Origin: G963663315 sp963665165
Lineage (GTDB): Bacteria > Pseudomonadota > Gammaproteobacteria > Arenicellales > Poriferihabitantaceae
Direction of reading: 5' to 3'
Assembly: GCA_963665165.1 (NCBI GenBank)
Contig: OY761989.1
Coordinates: 744,001 to 808,000 of the forward strand
Length of the DNA stretch: 64,000 nucleotides
The number at the start of each line of letters is the position of its first letter. The first letter of the stretch is position 1. A program made the position numbers and the translations under genes. The notes under the pieces are model-generated. The model had not been told where the DNA came from. It did not search any database and saw only the letters and a list, made by a program, of their open reading frames with translations. Below, piece by piece: positions 51,193 to 59,609 of the stretch.

Positions 51193-52224
51193 ATGACCGA
51201 TAAAAAAGACCGCGAGACCCAGCAGAAACTCGACCGCATGAACAGCGGCCTTTACTGGTGGGGTGTGCCGACACTTTTTCGCTGCCCCCATGATCCGGAT
51301 CCTGAAAACTGTGACATTGCGTTGGTGGGCGTGCCGCACAGCACCGGTAACGGGACTACCGAGCGGGACCAGCATCTGGGTCCAAGAGCGGTGCGCGACA
51401 TGTCTGCGCTTGGCCGCCGGGTACACATGGAATTCGGGACGGACCCGTGGCGGCAATGCCGGATCCATGACTTGGGCGATGTGGCGCTGCCCGAAGCCAA
51501 CCATAATGAAAAGTGCATCCAGCGGATCACCGATTTCTACAAATGCATTGATGACGCGGGGGTGAGGCCCGTTTCGGTCGGCGGAGACCATTCGGTGACA
51601 GGCGGTATTCTCCAGGCCATTGCCGGCCAGGACGCGAAACTTACCGGAGGCCGGAAAACAACCCTGCTCCATTTTGATGCTCATACCGACGCGTTTCACC
51701 ACATCGATCATTTCCTGGGTGCGGTGAAGTCGGCGGCGCACTGGGCCAGTTACCTGGTGCGTGACGGTCACGTCAACCCGCACAACAGCGTCCAGGTCGG
51801 CATACGCGGCAATCCACGTACCCTGGACTGGCTCGAACCGAGTTATGACCTCGGTTATGAGGTGATCGATATCAAGCGTTTCAGGCAAATCGGGGTAGAC
51901 AACGCCATAGAAATCATCAACCGGAGAATCGGCGATGAACCCGTCTACATTACCTTTGACCTGGATGCGCTGGATACTACAGTGGCGCCCGGAGTGGCCA
52001 ATCTCGAAGCCGGAATCGAGGGTCTGTTCATAGACGAAACGATGAAAATGCTGCGCTCGGTGCGGGGTAAAAACATCATCGGCGGTGATGTGGTCTGCCT
52101 GATGCCGACCAAGGACGCGCCGAACAAGCAGACCTCACTGGTGGCGATGTCCATCCTGTTCGAGATCATATCGTTGATCGCCGACAACATGGCCCGACAA
52201 TCACTCCCGCCCAAGGGGGAGTGA
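51193..52224 (+). CDS. ureohydrolase (agmatinase/arginase family)
   Basis: 343 residues from ATG 51193; an in-frame TTG lies at 51184. The binuclear manganese ligands are all present: His in GGDHSVTGG, Asp/His/Asp in LHFDAHTDA, and the two Asp of TFDLDALD. The usual ALDP ending is ALDTTVAPGVANLEAG. The family releases urea from guanidino compounds such as agmatine, guanidinobutyrate or guanidinopropionate. Upstream N-terminal residues (YWWGVPTLFRCPHDPD) fit the agmatinase/guanidinobutyrase group more than arginase. Its neighbours (binding protein, BCCT) suggest use of imported nitrogen solutes. Converges on acnA. Confidence 0.9.
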   Translation: MTDKKDRETQQKLDRMNSGLYWWGVPTLFRCPHDPDPENCDIALVGVPHSTGNGTTERDQHLGPRAVRDMSALGRRVHMEFGTDPWRQCRIHDLGDVALPEANHNEKCIQRITDFYKCIDDAGVRPVSVGGDHSVTGGILQAIAGQDAKLTGGRKTTLLHFDAHTDAFHHIDHFLGAVKSAAHWASYLVRDGHVNPHNSVQVGIRGNPRTLDWLEPSYDLGYEVIDIKRFRQIGVDNAIEIINRRIGDEPVYITFDLDALDTTVAPGVANLEAGIEGLFIDETMKMLRSVRGKNIIGGDVVCLMPTKDAPNKQTSLVAMSILFEIISLIADNMARQSLPPKGE

Positions 52225-52232
52225 TGGCCGGA

Positions 52233-54908
52233 TCAGCCTGCCTTGATGCGATCCAGCACGTAGTGCAACACCCCGCCGGCGAGATAGTATTCCATCTCGA
52301 CCGCGGTGTCGATTCTGGATTGTAACTGGATCGGGTCCACGGTGCCGTCTGCCCGGTGGATACGGGCCTCAAGAATCTGCCGTGGCTTGATTCCGCTGTC
52401 GAGCCCCAGGATATCCATGCTGTCGGTGATACCGAGATTGTGGGTTTTGCGGTCTTCTCCGGGCATGAACTGTAACGGAAGGACGCCCATGCCGACCAGA
52501 TTGGAGCGGTGTATTCGCTCGAAACTTTCCACGATGACGGCTTTGACGCCGAGCAGCAGCGTCCCTTTGGCAGCCCAGTCACGGCTTGATCCGGTGCCGT
52601 ATTCCTTGCCGCCAATGACCACAGTGGGTATTCGCTGCGACAGGTACCGCATCGCGGCATCATAGATCGAAACCGGCGCCGGGTCATCCATCGTGCGGGT
52701 AAATCCCCCTTCAACGCCGGGCGCCAGTTCATTTCTGATCCGGATATTAGCGAAGGCGCCTCGCATCATGACTTCATGGTTGCCCCGTCTCGAACCGTAG
52801 GAGTTGAAATCCCGTTGGGCGACCCCGTTATCGGTCAGGTATCTGGCCGCAGGGCTGTCGGCGGCGATCGAACCGGCCGGGGAGATATGATCGGTCGTCA
52901 CCGAATCGCCGAGCAGCGCGAGAATCCGCGCGCCTCGTATATTGCTGTCCTTGCCGCTGGTGTACTGTTCCTCGAAAAAGGGCGGCAGTTGAATATAGGT
53001 AGAATCGGCGGAGAACGCATAGGTCTGACCCTGCCGGGCGGGGATGGCCTGCCATTGTTCGTCACCGGCGAATACGTCGGCATACTTGCTGGAGAACATC
53101 GAGTCATCAATTTTGCCCACCTCACGGGCAATCTCTTCATTGGTCGGCCAGATGTCTTTCAGGTATACCGGATTGCCGTCCCGGTCACGGGAAACCGGGT
53201 CACTCGCCAGATTGATCCGGGTCGTTCCCGCCAGCGCGTAGGCGACGACCAGAGGCGGCGAGGCCAGCCAGTTCGCTTTCACCAGTGGATGAATCCGGCC
53301 TTCGAAATTTCGGTTGCCGGACAGTACAGAGGCCACTACCAGGTCGTTTTCACTGACTGCGTTGTCTACCGGTTCGGGCAGAGGGCCTGAGTTTCCGATA
53401 CAGGTGGTACAGCCATATCCCACTGTATTGAAGCCCAGCGCATCAAGGCTGGATTGCAGCCCCGCCTTTTCAAGATATTCAGTCACCACTTTCGAGCCGG
53501 GCGCCAGCGATGACTTGACCCAGGGTTTGCGGGTGATCCCTTTTTCCACCGCTTTCTTTGCGACCAGTCCGGCTCCTACCATGACAGCGGGATTGGAGGT
53601 GTTGGTGCAGGAGGTGATGGCAGCCACCACGACATCGCCATGATGCATGTCGAAGCCGCCGCCGCTTTCAAAATCCTCGTCCATCTCGTTGCCCCTGCCT
53701 TCGTGGGAAATGAACGCCTCCATCGCTTCCGGCAGATCCGGCAGGGCGACCCGGTCCTGGGGGCGTCTTGGCCCGGACAGGTTTGGATTGACCTGGCTGA
53801 TATCCAGGGTCAATGTGGAACTGAATATTGGCGCGGGATCGCCGCTGTTCCGCCATAGCCCCTGGATTTTGTTGTATTGTTCAACCAGCGCCACTGTTTC
53901 GGCTGGACGGCCGCTCAGGCGGAGGTAGTCGATGGTTTTCCGATCCACCGGGAAGAAACCGCAGGTTGCCCCGTATTCAGGGGCCATGTTGGCAATGGTC
54001 GCACGGTCCGCAATCGGCAGGTGGTCCAGCGCGCTTCCATAAAATTCTACGAACTTTCCAACCACGCCATGCTCTCGAAGCATCTGCACGATCCGCAGAA
54101 CCAGGTCTGTCGCGGTAATCCCTTCCTTCAGTTGCCCGGTCAATTCAAAGCCGACCACACGCGGGATCAACATCGGAATCGGCTGCCCCAGCATGGCGGC
54201 TTCGGCTTCAATCCCGCCCACGCCCCAGCCCAGCACGCCGAGGCCATTGATCATGGTGGTATGGCTGTCCGTTCCCACCAGTGTGTCCGGGTAGGCGACC
54301 AGTTGACCACTTTTGTGGTCACTCCATACGCCCCTGGCCAGGTATTCGAGATTGACCTGGTGGCAGATGCCCGTTCCCGGAGGTACCAGGCTGAAGTTGT
54401 CAAAAGCCTCCTGACCCCATTTCAGGAACTGGTAGCGCTCCGCGTTGCGCTGCATTTCCAGGTTCACATTGGCGGCAAACGCGGTATGAGTCGCATACTG
54501 GTCGATCACCACGGAGTGGTCGATCACCAGATCGACCGGCGAAAGGGGATTGATTTTTTCCGGGTCGATACCGGCCTTGACCAGCGCGTCACGCATCGCC
54601 GCCAGATCCACCACCGCCGGCACTCCGGTAAAATCCTGCATCAGTACACGGGCAGGATGCCAGGCGATTTCCTGGGCCGTGTCGTCTTCAGCGCTTCTTG
54701 CGACAGCCGCGATATCGTCGGCGGTGCAGGAAACCCCGTCCTCGTGGCGCAACAGGTTCTCCAGCAGCACCTTGATCGAATTGGGCAGCCGGTCGATGTC
54801 GGCGAGAGCGGATACCTTTGCCGAGTTGAGATCATAGTAGCCGCAGGTGGTTCCATTGACATCCATGGTTGAATAGCTGTCGAATGAATTGTTGCTGGTT
54901 TGTGTCAT
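52233..54908 (-). CDS. acnA: aconitate hydratase A
   Basis: 891 residues, the normal AcnA length. The [4Fe-4S] cluster cysteines are in AAITSCTNTSNP and GYGCTTCIGNSGP. GTDSHTTMINGLGVLGWGVG and GDSVTTDHISPAGSIA are family signatures, and KEYGTGSSRDWAAKGT is in the swivelling C-terminal domain. It interconverts citrate and isocitrate in the TCA cycle and in oxidative stress. Long open frames on the opposite strand here are shadows. The 96-bp gap to hemJ has no gene. Confidence 0.98.
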   Translation of the reverse strand: MTQTSNNSFDSYSTMDVNGTTCGYYDLNSAKVSALADIDRLPNSIKVLLENLLRHEDGVSCTADDIAAVARSAEDDTAQEIAWHPARVLMQDFTGVPAVVDLAAMRDALVKAGIDPEKINPLSPVDLVIDHSVVIDQYATHTAFAANVNLEMQRNAERYQFLKWGQEAFDNFSLVPPGTGICHQVNLEYLARGVWSDHKSGQLVAYPDTLVGTDSHTTMINGLGVLGWGVGGIEAEAAMLGQPIPMLIPRVVGFELTGQLKEGITATDLVLRIVQMLREHGVVGKFVEFYGSALDHLPIADRATIANMAPEYGATCGFFPVDRKTIDYLRLSGRPAETVALVEQYNKIQGLWRNSGDPAPIFSSTLTLDISQVNPNLSGPRRPQDRVALPDLPEAMEAFISHEGRGNEMDEDFESGGGFDMHHGDVVVAAITSCTNTSNPAVMVGAGLVAKKAVEKGITRKPWVKSSLAPGSKVVTEYLEKAGLQSSLDALGFNTVGYGCTTCIGNSGPLPEPVDNAVSENDLVVASVLSGNRNFEGRIHPLVKANWLASPPLVVAYALAGTTRINLASDPVSRDRDGNPVYLKDIWPTNEEIAREVGKIDDSMFSSKYADVFAGDEQWQAIPARQGQTYAFSADSTYIQLPPFFEEQYTSGKDSNIRGARILALLGDSVTTDHISPAGSIAADSPAARYLTDNGVAQRDFNSYGSRRGNHEVMMRGAFANIRIRNELAPGVEGGFTRTMDDPAPVSIYDAAMRYLSQRIPTVVIGGKEYGTGSSRDWAAKGTLLLGVKAVIVESFERIHRSNLVGMGVLPLQFMPGEDRKTHNLGITDSMDILGLDSGIKPRQILEARIHRADGTVDPIQLQSRIDTAVEMEYYLAGGVLHYVLDRIKAG

Positions 54909-55004
54909 GGTTCTCTTCGAAATGTGGGATTCAATCCCGGATTCGGGACAGGGTGGCGATTATACTGCATTTGACCGGGATCCGGACTGTTTCGGCGCCT
55001 GCCG

Positions 55005-55418
55005 CTAGAATGGTTTGATCACGACCAGAAGGATGATGCCGACCAGGTACAGCACGGGTATTTCATTCATCCACCGGTAGTAGACATGGCTTCGTTTATT
55101 GATGCCATGCCTGAACGCGAGCAGCGCCCGGTAACACCAGAAGTGATGGATGATGACCAGCCCGACCAGCGCCAGTTTCGCTGACAGCCAGTTTCCGGAA
55201 AATCCATAGCCTGCCCACAGCCACAATCCGGAAGCGAGGGTCAGTACCGCTCCCGGGGTCATGATTCCGAAAAACAGTTTCCTCTCCATGACCCTGAATC
55301 GTTCGATACTGATGCGGTCGTCGGCCTGGGCATGATAGACATACAATCTGGGCAGATAGAACAATCCTGCGAACCAGACAACCATTGAGATGATATGAAT
55401 TGATTTGATCCAGAGCAT
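55005..55418 (-). CDS. hemJ: protoporphyrinogen IX oxidase HemJ
   Basis: 137 residues with four membrane segments, the HemJ size. LWIKSIHIISMVVWFAGLFY carries the conserved His, and YRWMNEIPVLYLVGIILLVV the later Arg/Asn/Glu. RLYVYHAQ is the usual loop. HemJ performs the penultimate step of haem synthesis in the inner membrane in bacteria lacking HemG and HemY. It runs downstream of the DUF1127 gene, behind that gene's terminator. Confidence 0.92.
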   Translation of the reverse strand: MLWIKSIHIISMVVWFAGLFYLPRLYVYHAQADDRISIERFRVMERKLFFGIMTPGAVLTLASGLWLWAGYGFSGNWLSAKLALVGLVIIHHFWCYRALLAFRHGINKRSHVYYRWMNEIPVLYLVGIILLVVIKPF

Positions 55419-55460
55419 TTTGTTTCAACCGGTCAGTCCGTGCCCGATCCATTCTAGCAG

Positions 55461-55493
55461 GCAAAAAAAAGGACGTCCAAAAATCGGACGTCC
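55461..55493 (-). terminator. intrinsic terminator after the DUF1127 gene
   Basis: On the minus strand GGACGTCC - GATTTTT - GGACGTCC is followed by TTTTTTTTGC. The 8-bp stem is itself palindromic. It lies 32 bp after the DUF1127 stop and separates that transcript from hemJ. Confidence 0.92.
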
Positions 55494-55524
55494 GAATCAA
55501 TAACACCAATGGAGGATTAAAACA

Positions 55525-55815
55525 CTATGCTGCTTTTCGAAGCTCCTCTGAAACTTCGGGTTTGCAGGTTCTTTCAAAGGCCGGTTTTACGGTCATTATT
55601 ACAGGAGCGCCGGACCGATTGACTGACTGGTAAATTTCATGGCGTTCGATGCCGATATCCTGCAGCAGCCGGTCGCTCATTGCAGTCAACTGGCGAACAG
55701 CCTTTCTACGCTCGTCCCAGGACTTGATCCGGTCTACAATCCGCCTTGCGATTCCGCGACGGAATGAGTTGTGAATGACATTTCTGCGGTCACTCATGAT
55801 TGCAACGTTATTCAT
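55525..55815 (-). CDS. DUF1127 small basic protein
   Basis: 96 residues from ATG 55815 with AGGAGG upstream. The core WDERRKAVRQLTAMSDRLLQ followed by DIGIERHEI is the DUF1127 signature (L-x-x-M-s-D-r-x-L-x-D-I-G-I). Members are small Arg-rich proteins implicated in RNA metabolism and in phosphate and carbon stress in alphaproteobacteria. Both N-terminal and C-terminal extensions (PVIMTVKPAFERTC) exceed the usual ~50-residue core. It is followed by a strong terminator, so it is a monocistronic or bicistronic unit with the 27-residue peptide upstream. Confidence 0.9.
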   Translation of the reverse strand: MNNVAIMSDRRNVIHNSFRRGIARRIVDRIKSWDERRKAVRQLTAMSDRLLQDIGIERHEIYQSVNRSGAPVIMTVKPAFERTCKPEVSEELRKAA

Positions 55816-55824
55816 GTCTACCTC

Positions 55825-55908
55825 CTAATTGACCAGGGTCATGATAATTGTTAAAAATGTTAAAGCGCCTACGTAGGAGAGTCCCACCTTGATTAGTATG
55901 TCTGTCAT
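55825..55908 (-). CDS. 27-residue hydrophobic small protein upstream of DUF1127
   Basis: ATG at 55908 begins MTDILIKVGLSYVGALTFLT and ends in IIMTLVN after 27 codons. The TAG stop at 55825-55827 overlaps the Shine-Dalgarno of the DUF1127 gene. The middle is a single hydrophobic span, long enough for one membrane helix, with a short charged N terminus. GAGAGC lies 8-12 bases before the ATG. Translational coupling to DUF1127 is likely if it is expressed. The rest of the gap to 56017 shows no other gene. Confidence 0.5.
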   Translation of the reverse strand: MTDILIKVGLSYVGALTFLTIIMTLVN

Positions 55909-55994
55909 TTTCTTGCTCTCGAAAAACGTTACTGTCTGTAAACTTTCCGGTTGATCCACTCAACCGATGGAAGGAATATAGGGGTTGGAAGCGC

Positions 55995-56045
55995 TATACA
56001 CAAACGATATATTTTCATATAATACATGAGCATTCACTCATGTAT
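55995..56045 (+). promoter_or_regulatory. promoter and palindromic operator of the LysR gene
   Basis: ATACATGAG (56022-56030) and CTCATGTAT (56037-56045) form a perfect 9-bp inverted repeat with a 6-nt loop, containing a LysR-type T-N11-A. A perfect -10 box TATAAT (56018-56023) overlaps its left arm, with a weak -35 (TATACA, 55995-56000) at 17 bp. The site is 5 bp before the LysR start, fitting autorepression; the divergent 27-residue/DUF1127 unit could also be controlled from here. Confidence 0.65.
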
Positions 56046-56050
56046 GAATT

Positions 56051-56980
56051 ATGGCGGTCCGCTATCCTTCCATGTCTGCGCTACGGGCTTTTGAGGCTGC
56101 GGCCCGCCATTTGAGCTACACCCGCGCGGCCGAAGACCTGTTTGTCACGCAAAGCGCGATCAGCCACCAGATCCGGCATATCGAGGAACTCTGGGGGGTT
56201 GAACTTTTCCAGCGCAGAGGGCGGACCCTGATCCTGACCGAAGCGGGCCACGCCATCGTGCCGGTTGTCCGCAAATTCATGAGACAGTTGACCTCGACCC
56301 TGGAAGACCTGAAGGAAACCCAACCCGGGCCAACGGCTTTGAGAGTGACCTTACTGCAATCGTTCGCCTTCAAATGGCTGGTGCCGAGACTGGGTCATTT
56401 CAACCATGAATATCCCGATATCAATGTATGGATTTCCACTTCCGATGAACTGGTGGATTTCGATTCGGAAAATGCCGATGTCGGTATTCGTCTGGGCTAC
56501 GGAAACTGGAGTAACCTGTATGAGGAACTGCTGCTCCAGGAATATGTTTTTCCGGTTTGCAGCCCGCATTTTCTGGAGGAGTACGGCATACCCGGGAACC
56601 CTGAAGACCTGCTCAGCCTGCCTTTGTTGCGGCGCAACGCAATCGACATACTGCAGCGCTGGAGAGACTGGTTCAGGGACGCGGACGTCACGGTCAGGAA
56701 AATGCCGAAAGGCACCCAGTTTCCGCAAACCAGCCTGGCCATACAGGCTGCAATCGACGATCAGGGAGTCGCGCTTGCCCGCAGCGCTCATGTTCTGGAT
56801 GACATCAAGGCCGGGCGGCTGGTCCGGCTGTTTCCCGAAGTCAAAAGCAAATCCAACCTTTCCTACTTTTTCGTCTGTATCCGGGGCCGGGAAAGCGAAC
56901 CGCAAATTACCGCTTTTCGGGACTGGTTGAAGCGCGAGGCGGAAATATCGGAAAGCGAGTTTGAGCAGATGCTGGGCTGA
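56051..56980 (+). CDS. LysR family transcriptional regulator, GcvA-like
   Basis: 309 residues. The N-terminal winged helix has SMSALRAFEAAARHLSYTRA and FVTQSAISHQIRHIE, the pattern of the GcvA branch (S-A-I-S-H-Q-I). The rest is a periplasmic-binding-like effector domain (LRVTLLQSFAFKWLVPRLGH, ENADVGIRLGYGNW). The effector and target genes are unknown. It lies beside a palindromic promoter that it probably controls, and converges on the glycosyltransferase genes. Confidence 0.92.
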   Translation: MAVRYPSMSALRAFEAAARHLSYTRAAEDLFVTQSAISHQIRHIEELWGVELFQRRGRTLILTEAGHAIVPVVRKFMRQLTSTLEDLKETQPGPTALRVTLLQSFAFKWLVPRLGHFNHEYPDINVWISTSDELVDFDSENADVGIRLGYGNWSNLYEELLLQEYVFPVCSPHFLEEYGIPGNPEDLLSLPLLRRNAIDILQRWRDWFRDADVTVRKMPKGTQFPQTSLAIQAAIDDQGVALARSAHVLDDIKAGRLVRLFPEVKSKSNLSYFFVCIRGRESEPQITAFRDWLKREAEISESEFEQMLG

Positions 56981-56993
56981 AGGCCCGCGGTCT

Positions 56994-58001
56994 TCAGCGC
57001 TCGGCTGACCGGATTGCCCGGACCACTTCCGTATGGTCGAGCCGGGCAAGACATCGCCGCGGACACGATGGTCGATCACAGCGGTCGCACCCGGTCACCC
57101 GGACAACCTGGTCACGCGGTCCCAGCGGGCCTGTTTTTCTTTCATCGGTCGGGCCGAACAGCGCGACCACCGGGGTTTTTACTGCTCCGGCGACATGCAT
57201 CGGGAAACTGTCACCGGTCAGCATCAGTTCGGCCCGCCGGGTGAGTTCCGCGAATTCCGGCAGGGTCAGCGCGCCCAGCAGGTTGGCGCCACCGGCCTGT
57301 TCGCCGGTCAGGCCATGCCGGTTCATCGCTTCATTTACTTCACGCTGGCGTTCCGCGGAACCGGTAAACACGACGTGGAACTGGTCCGCAACCGCTTTGC
57401 GGGCCAGCAGGTAATTGTCAAGCGGCCAGTCTTTTGAGGCCCAGCGCGTAAACGGACTCATGACCAGGACCGGCTTTGCCTGCGGATTGTCGCGGGCCAG
57501 CAGGTTATCGACTGTGCGCTTTTCCCTTGTACTGACACAGAATTCCATTGAGGTATCCAGGGTCGGTATCGCCGCCAGTTCCAGCACCCGATCCATCTCC
57601 CGGATCGCGTGCAGGTTCTTATCCCTGAATCCTTCCAGCCGCCACCAGTTTCCCTTGACCAGTTTGCGATCCGCTTTTGCGCCATACAGAAAGAGCGCCG
57701 ACTTCGCCAGACCCTGAAGGTCGATTGCCAGGTCAAAACGCTGTTGTCTGATTTTTGCCATGACCCCGGATATTTCCCGCCATGCCCACACCGGCTCCCG
57801 GTACCAGTTACGCTTGATCCGGTAGCGGTCTATGGCAATGATTTCATCGACCCAGGCGTTATACCGGTAGATGTCCACGGATGTGTTGGCGGTGAGCAGG
57901 GTCAGGTGACTGTTCGGGTAGTGTTTCTTGAGCGCCCGGATATGCCCGGTCGAGTGCAGCACATCTCCCAGCGAAGTCTGTTTGATGACCAGAATTTTCA
58001 T
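56994..58001 (-). CDS. glycosyltransferase family 9 (heptosyltransferase-like)
   Basis: 335 residues from ATG 58001 (MKILVIKQTSLGDVLHSTGH). An upstream frame to 58076 overlaps the preceding gene and is unlikely. Typical GT9 features: N-terminal KQTSLGDVLH, LAIDLQGLAKSALFLYGAKA, and the nucleotide-sugar binding section VALFGPTDERKTGPLGP. Relatives add heptose to LPS cores. It is the last gene of a four-gene minus-strand cluster. Which sugar it adds is unknown. Confidence 0.9.
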   Translation of the reverse strand: MKILVIKQTSLGDVLHSTGHIRALKKHYPNSHLTLLTANTSVDIYRYNAWVDEIIAIDRYRIKRNWYREPVWAWREISGVMAKIRQQRFDLAIDLQGLAKSALFLYGAKADRKLVKGNWWRLEGFRDKNLHAIREMDRVLELAAIPTLDTSMEFCVSTREKRTVDNLLARDNPQAKPVLVMSPFTRWASKDWPLDNYLLARKAVADQFHVVFTGSAERQREVNEAMNRHGLTGEQAGGANLLGALTLPEFAELTRRAELMLTGDSFPMHVAGAVKTPVVALFGPTDERKTGPLGPRDQVVRVTGCDRCDRPSCPRRCLARLDHTEVVRAIRSAER

Positions 58002-58015
58002 GACCGGACCATCTG

Positions 58016-58969
58016 TCAGCCGGCGCCATACGGGTCGGATCCATCCGGCTGCGTCCGGAACCATCTGAATGTCCACATGTACTGTTCCGGCGCCTGGCGG
58101 ATCAGGGTCTCCATCGCCTGGTTGATTCTGGTTGCGTCGGCTACAGGGTCGTCGCTTGGAACCTGTTCCAGGGGAGGCGCAACGATGATTTTGTATCTCC
58201 CGCTCTGTACGTCCAGAATACAGATGGATGGAATCACCAGGGCGCCGGTGATCGCGGCCAGCCGACTGACCATGTTGAGAGTGGAATGTTGCTGACCGAA
58301 AAAAGGCGCATACACCGTATGTTTCCCCTCTCCATGGTCCTCGTCCGGAATCAGCAGGCAGACGCGTCCCTGGTTTATTCCCCGGATCAGACCGCGAAGA
58401 CTCTGGTCCCGCATATAAAGAAGGGTCTCGTTGAATCGGGTCCGGCCCTTGTACAGAAACCAGTTGTATACCGGATTTTTATCCCGTTTCATCATTGAAA
58501 CCAGAGGGGTTCCGATGAAAAGGGCGCTGGCCCCGGTATCCATGGTGGTCGTATGGTAGGCAACCATGATCACGTTTTGTGGGCAATCCCGAGAGGCCAG
58601 TGGCTGCCTGAAGTGTTCGGCGCCCTCGATGTCAACGTACTTTGCCAGTCTCCTGCGCGTACTCATCATGCTGAGGCCCATGTCCATGAGGCTGCGGCCA
58701 TAGCAGCGAAAGTGCGCCTCCAGTAGTTCCTGCCGTTCGGATTCAGACAGTTCGGGGAAGCAAAGTCGAATATTGACTTCGGCAATATTCCTGCGTTTCC
58801 TGTTCCGCAGGCGCATCTGGTCACCAGCGAACCCGCCCAGCCCCATCACCGCTTTTCTCGGCAGCCATGAAACCAGCCAGAGCAGGAGCAGGGTCAGCCA
58901 TGCGCTCCAGTATCCCGGTTTGAAGCAGGCCCGGTCGAGTTTGACTTCAGGGGGATAACCGGGCGGCAT
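58016..58969 (-). CDS. lipid A biosynthesis acyltransferase (LpxL/HtrB-like)
   Basis: 317 residues from ATG 58969, which lies inside the end of the preceding gene. One N-terminal membrane helix (WSAWLTLLLLWLVSWLP) precedes the acyltransferase domain. The HxxxxD catalytic motif is HTTTMD in MVAYHTTTMDTG. CLLIPDEDHGEGKHTVYAPF matches the LpxL-type substrate-binding segment. It transfers a secondary acyl chain to lipid A or to a related lipid at the inner membrane. Confidence 0.88.
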   Translation of the reverse strand: MPPGYPPEVKLDRACFKPGYWSAWLTLLLLWLVSWLPRKAVMGLGGFAGDQMRLRNRKRRNIAEVNIRLCFPELSESERQELLEAHFRCYGRSLMDMGLSMMSTRRRLAKYVDIEGAEHFRQPLASRDCPQNVIMVAYHTTTMDTGASALFIGTPLVSMMKRDKNPVYNWFLYKGRTRFNETLLYMRDQSLRGLIRGINQGRVCLLIPDEDHGEGKHTVYAPFFGQQHSTLNMVSRLAAITGALVIPSICILDVQSGRYKIIVAPPLEQVPSDDPVADATRINQAMETLIRQAPEQYMWTFRWFRTQPDGSDPYGAG

Positions 58970-59609
58970 CGGGTTTGATGAATTTCTGATAGCAGGGGTC
59001 TTTGCCGGCCAGCCAGCACAGGTCGCTCCAGGTGTCGATGTCTCGCAGTTTCCGGCAAAAATCAATGTCCATGCCAACGGAGTCCAGGTTCATGAGCAAT
59101 TGCGATAAAACCTGGTTTGTACCCCACTCCACCTGGTCGAATATCCCGCGGCCCAATTCATGCAGGCCGAGAATATAAAAGCCGCCATCCACCGTGGGTC
59201 CGACTATATTTTCCCGTTTGCTGAGCCGTGCATGCACCTGTGACAGGATTTTTCCGGAGATATGCGGGACATCGCAGCCCATTACGACACCGCAACCGGA
59301 TTTCCTGATCGCCTTTTCGAGGACATGGCCGATTCTTTGTCCCAGGTCGCCTTCTGTCTGGACTTCGATATCCATACAGTAACGGTTTCCCAAATCCCGG
59401 AAGCAGTCATGGTTCGGGTCGGGAGACACCGTAAGCGCCAGCGAACCGGGCCAGTGCGTCCTGACCTTGCTGACTGACTGAACCAGCATCATGAGCGCCA
59501 GTTCGGCCGCTATGGGTCCGGTCAACTCCGGCTGCATCCGGGTTTTGACCTGCCCCGGAACCGGCGCCTTGGCAAAAAGGTATAACGGAATATCCGGGTT
59601 AACGCTCAT
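58947..59609 (-). CDS. TIGR04282-type glycosyltransferase (DUF2064)
   Basis: 220 residues from ATG 59609, overlapping the end of the upstream gene by 11 bp. LYLFAKAPVPGQVKTRM is the diagnostic N terminus, followed by VVMGCDVPHISGKIL and GGFYILGL. These proteins resemble GT-A nucleotidyl/glycosyltransferases and usually occur beside a TIGR04283 protein, as here. The product of this pair is not known; it is often linked to arsenosugar or other unusual glycosides. Confidence 0.87.
   Translation of the reverse strand: MSVNPDIPLYLFAKAPVPGQVKTRMQPELTGPIAAELALMMLVQSVSKVRTHWPGSLALTVSPDPNHDCFRDLGNRYCMDIEVQTEGDLGQRIGHVLEKAIRKSGCGVVMGCDVPHISGKILSQVHARLSKRENIVGPTVDGGFYILGLHELGRGIFDQVEWGTNQVLSQLLMNLDSVGMDIDFCRKLRDIDTWSDLCWLAGKDPCYQKFIKPDAARLSP

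Noticed and set aside
53877..54872. 331-codon plus-strand frame opposite acnA
   Set aside because: acnA on the other strand is certain and full length; this frame has no domain character.
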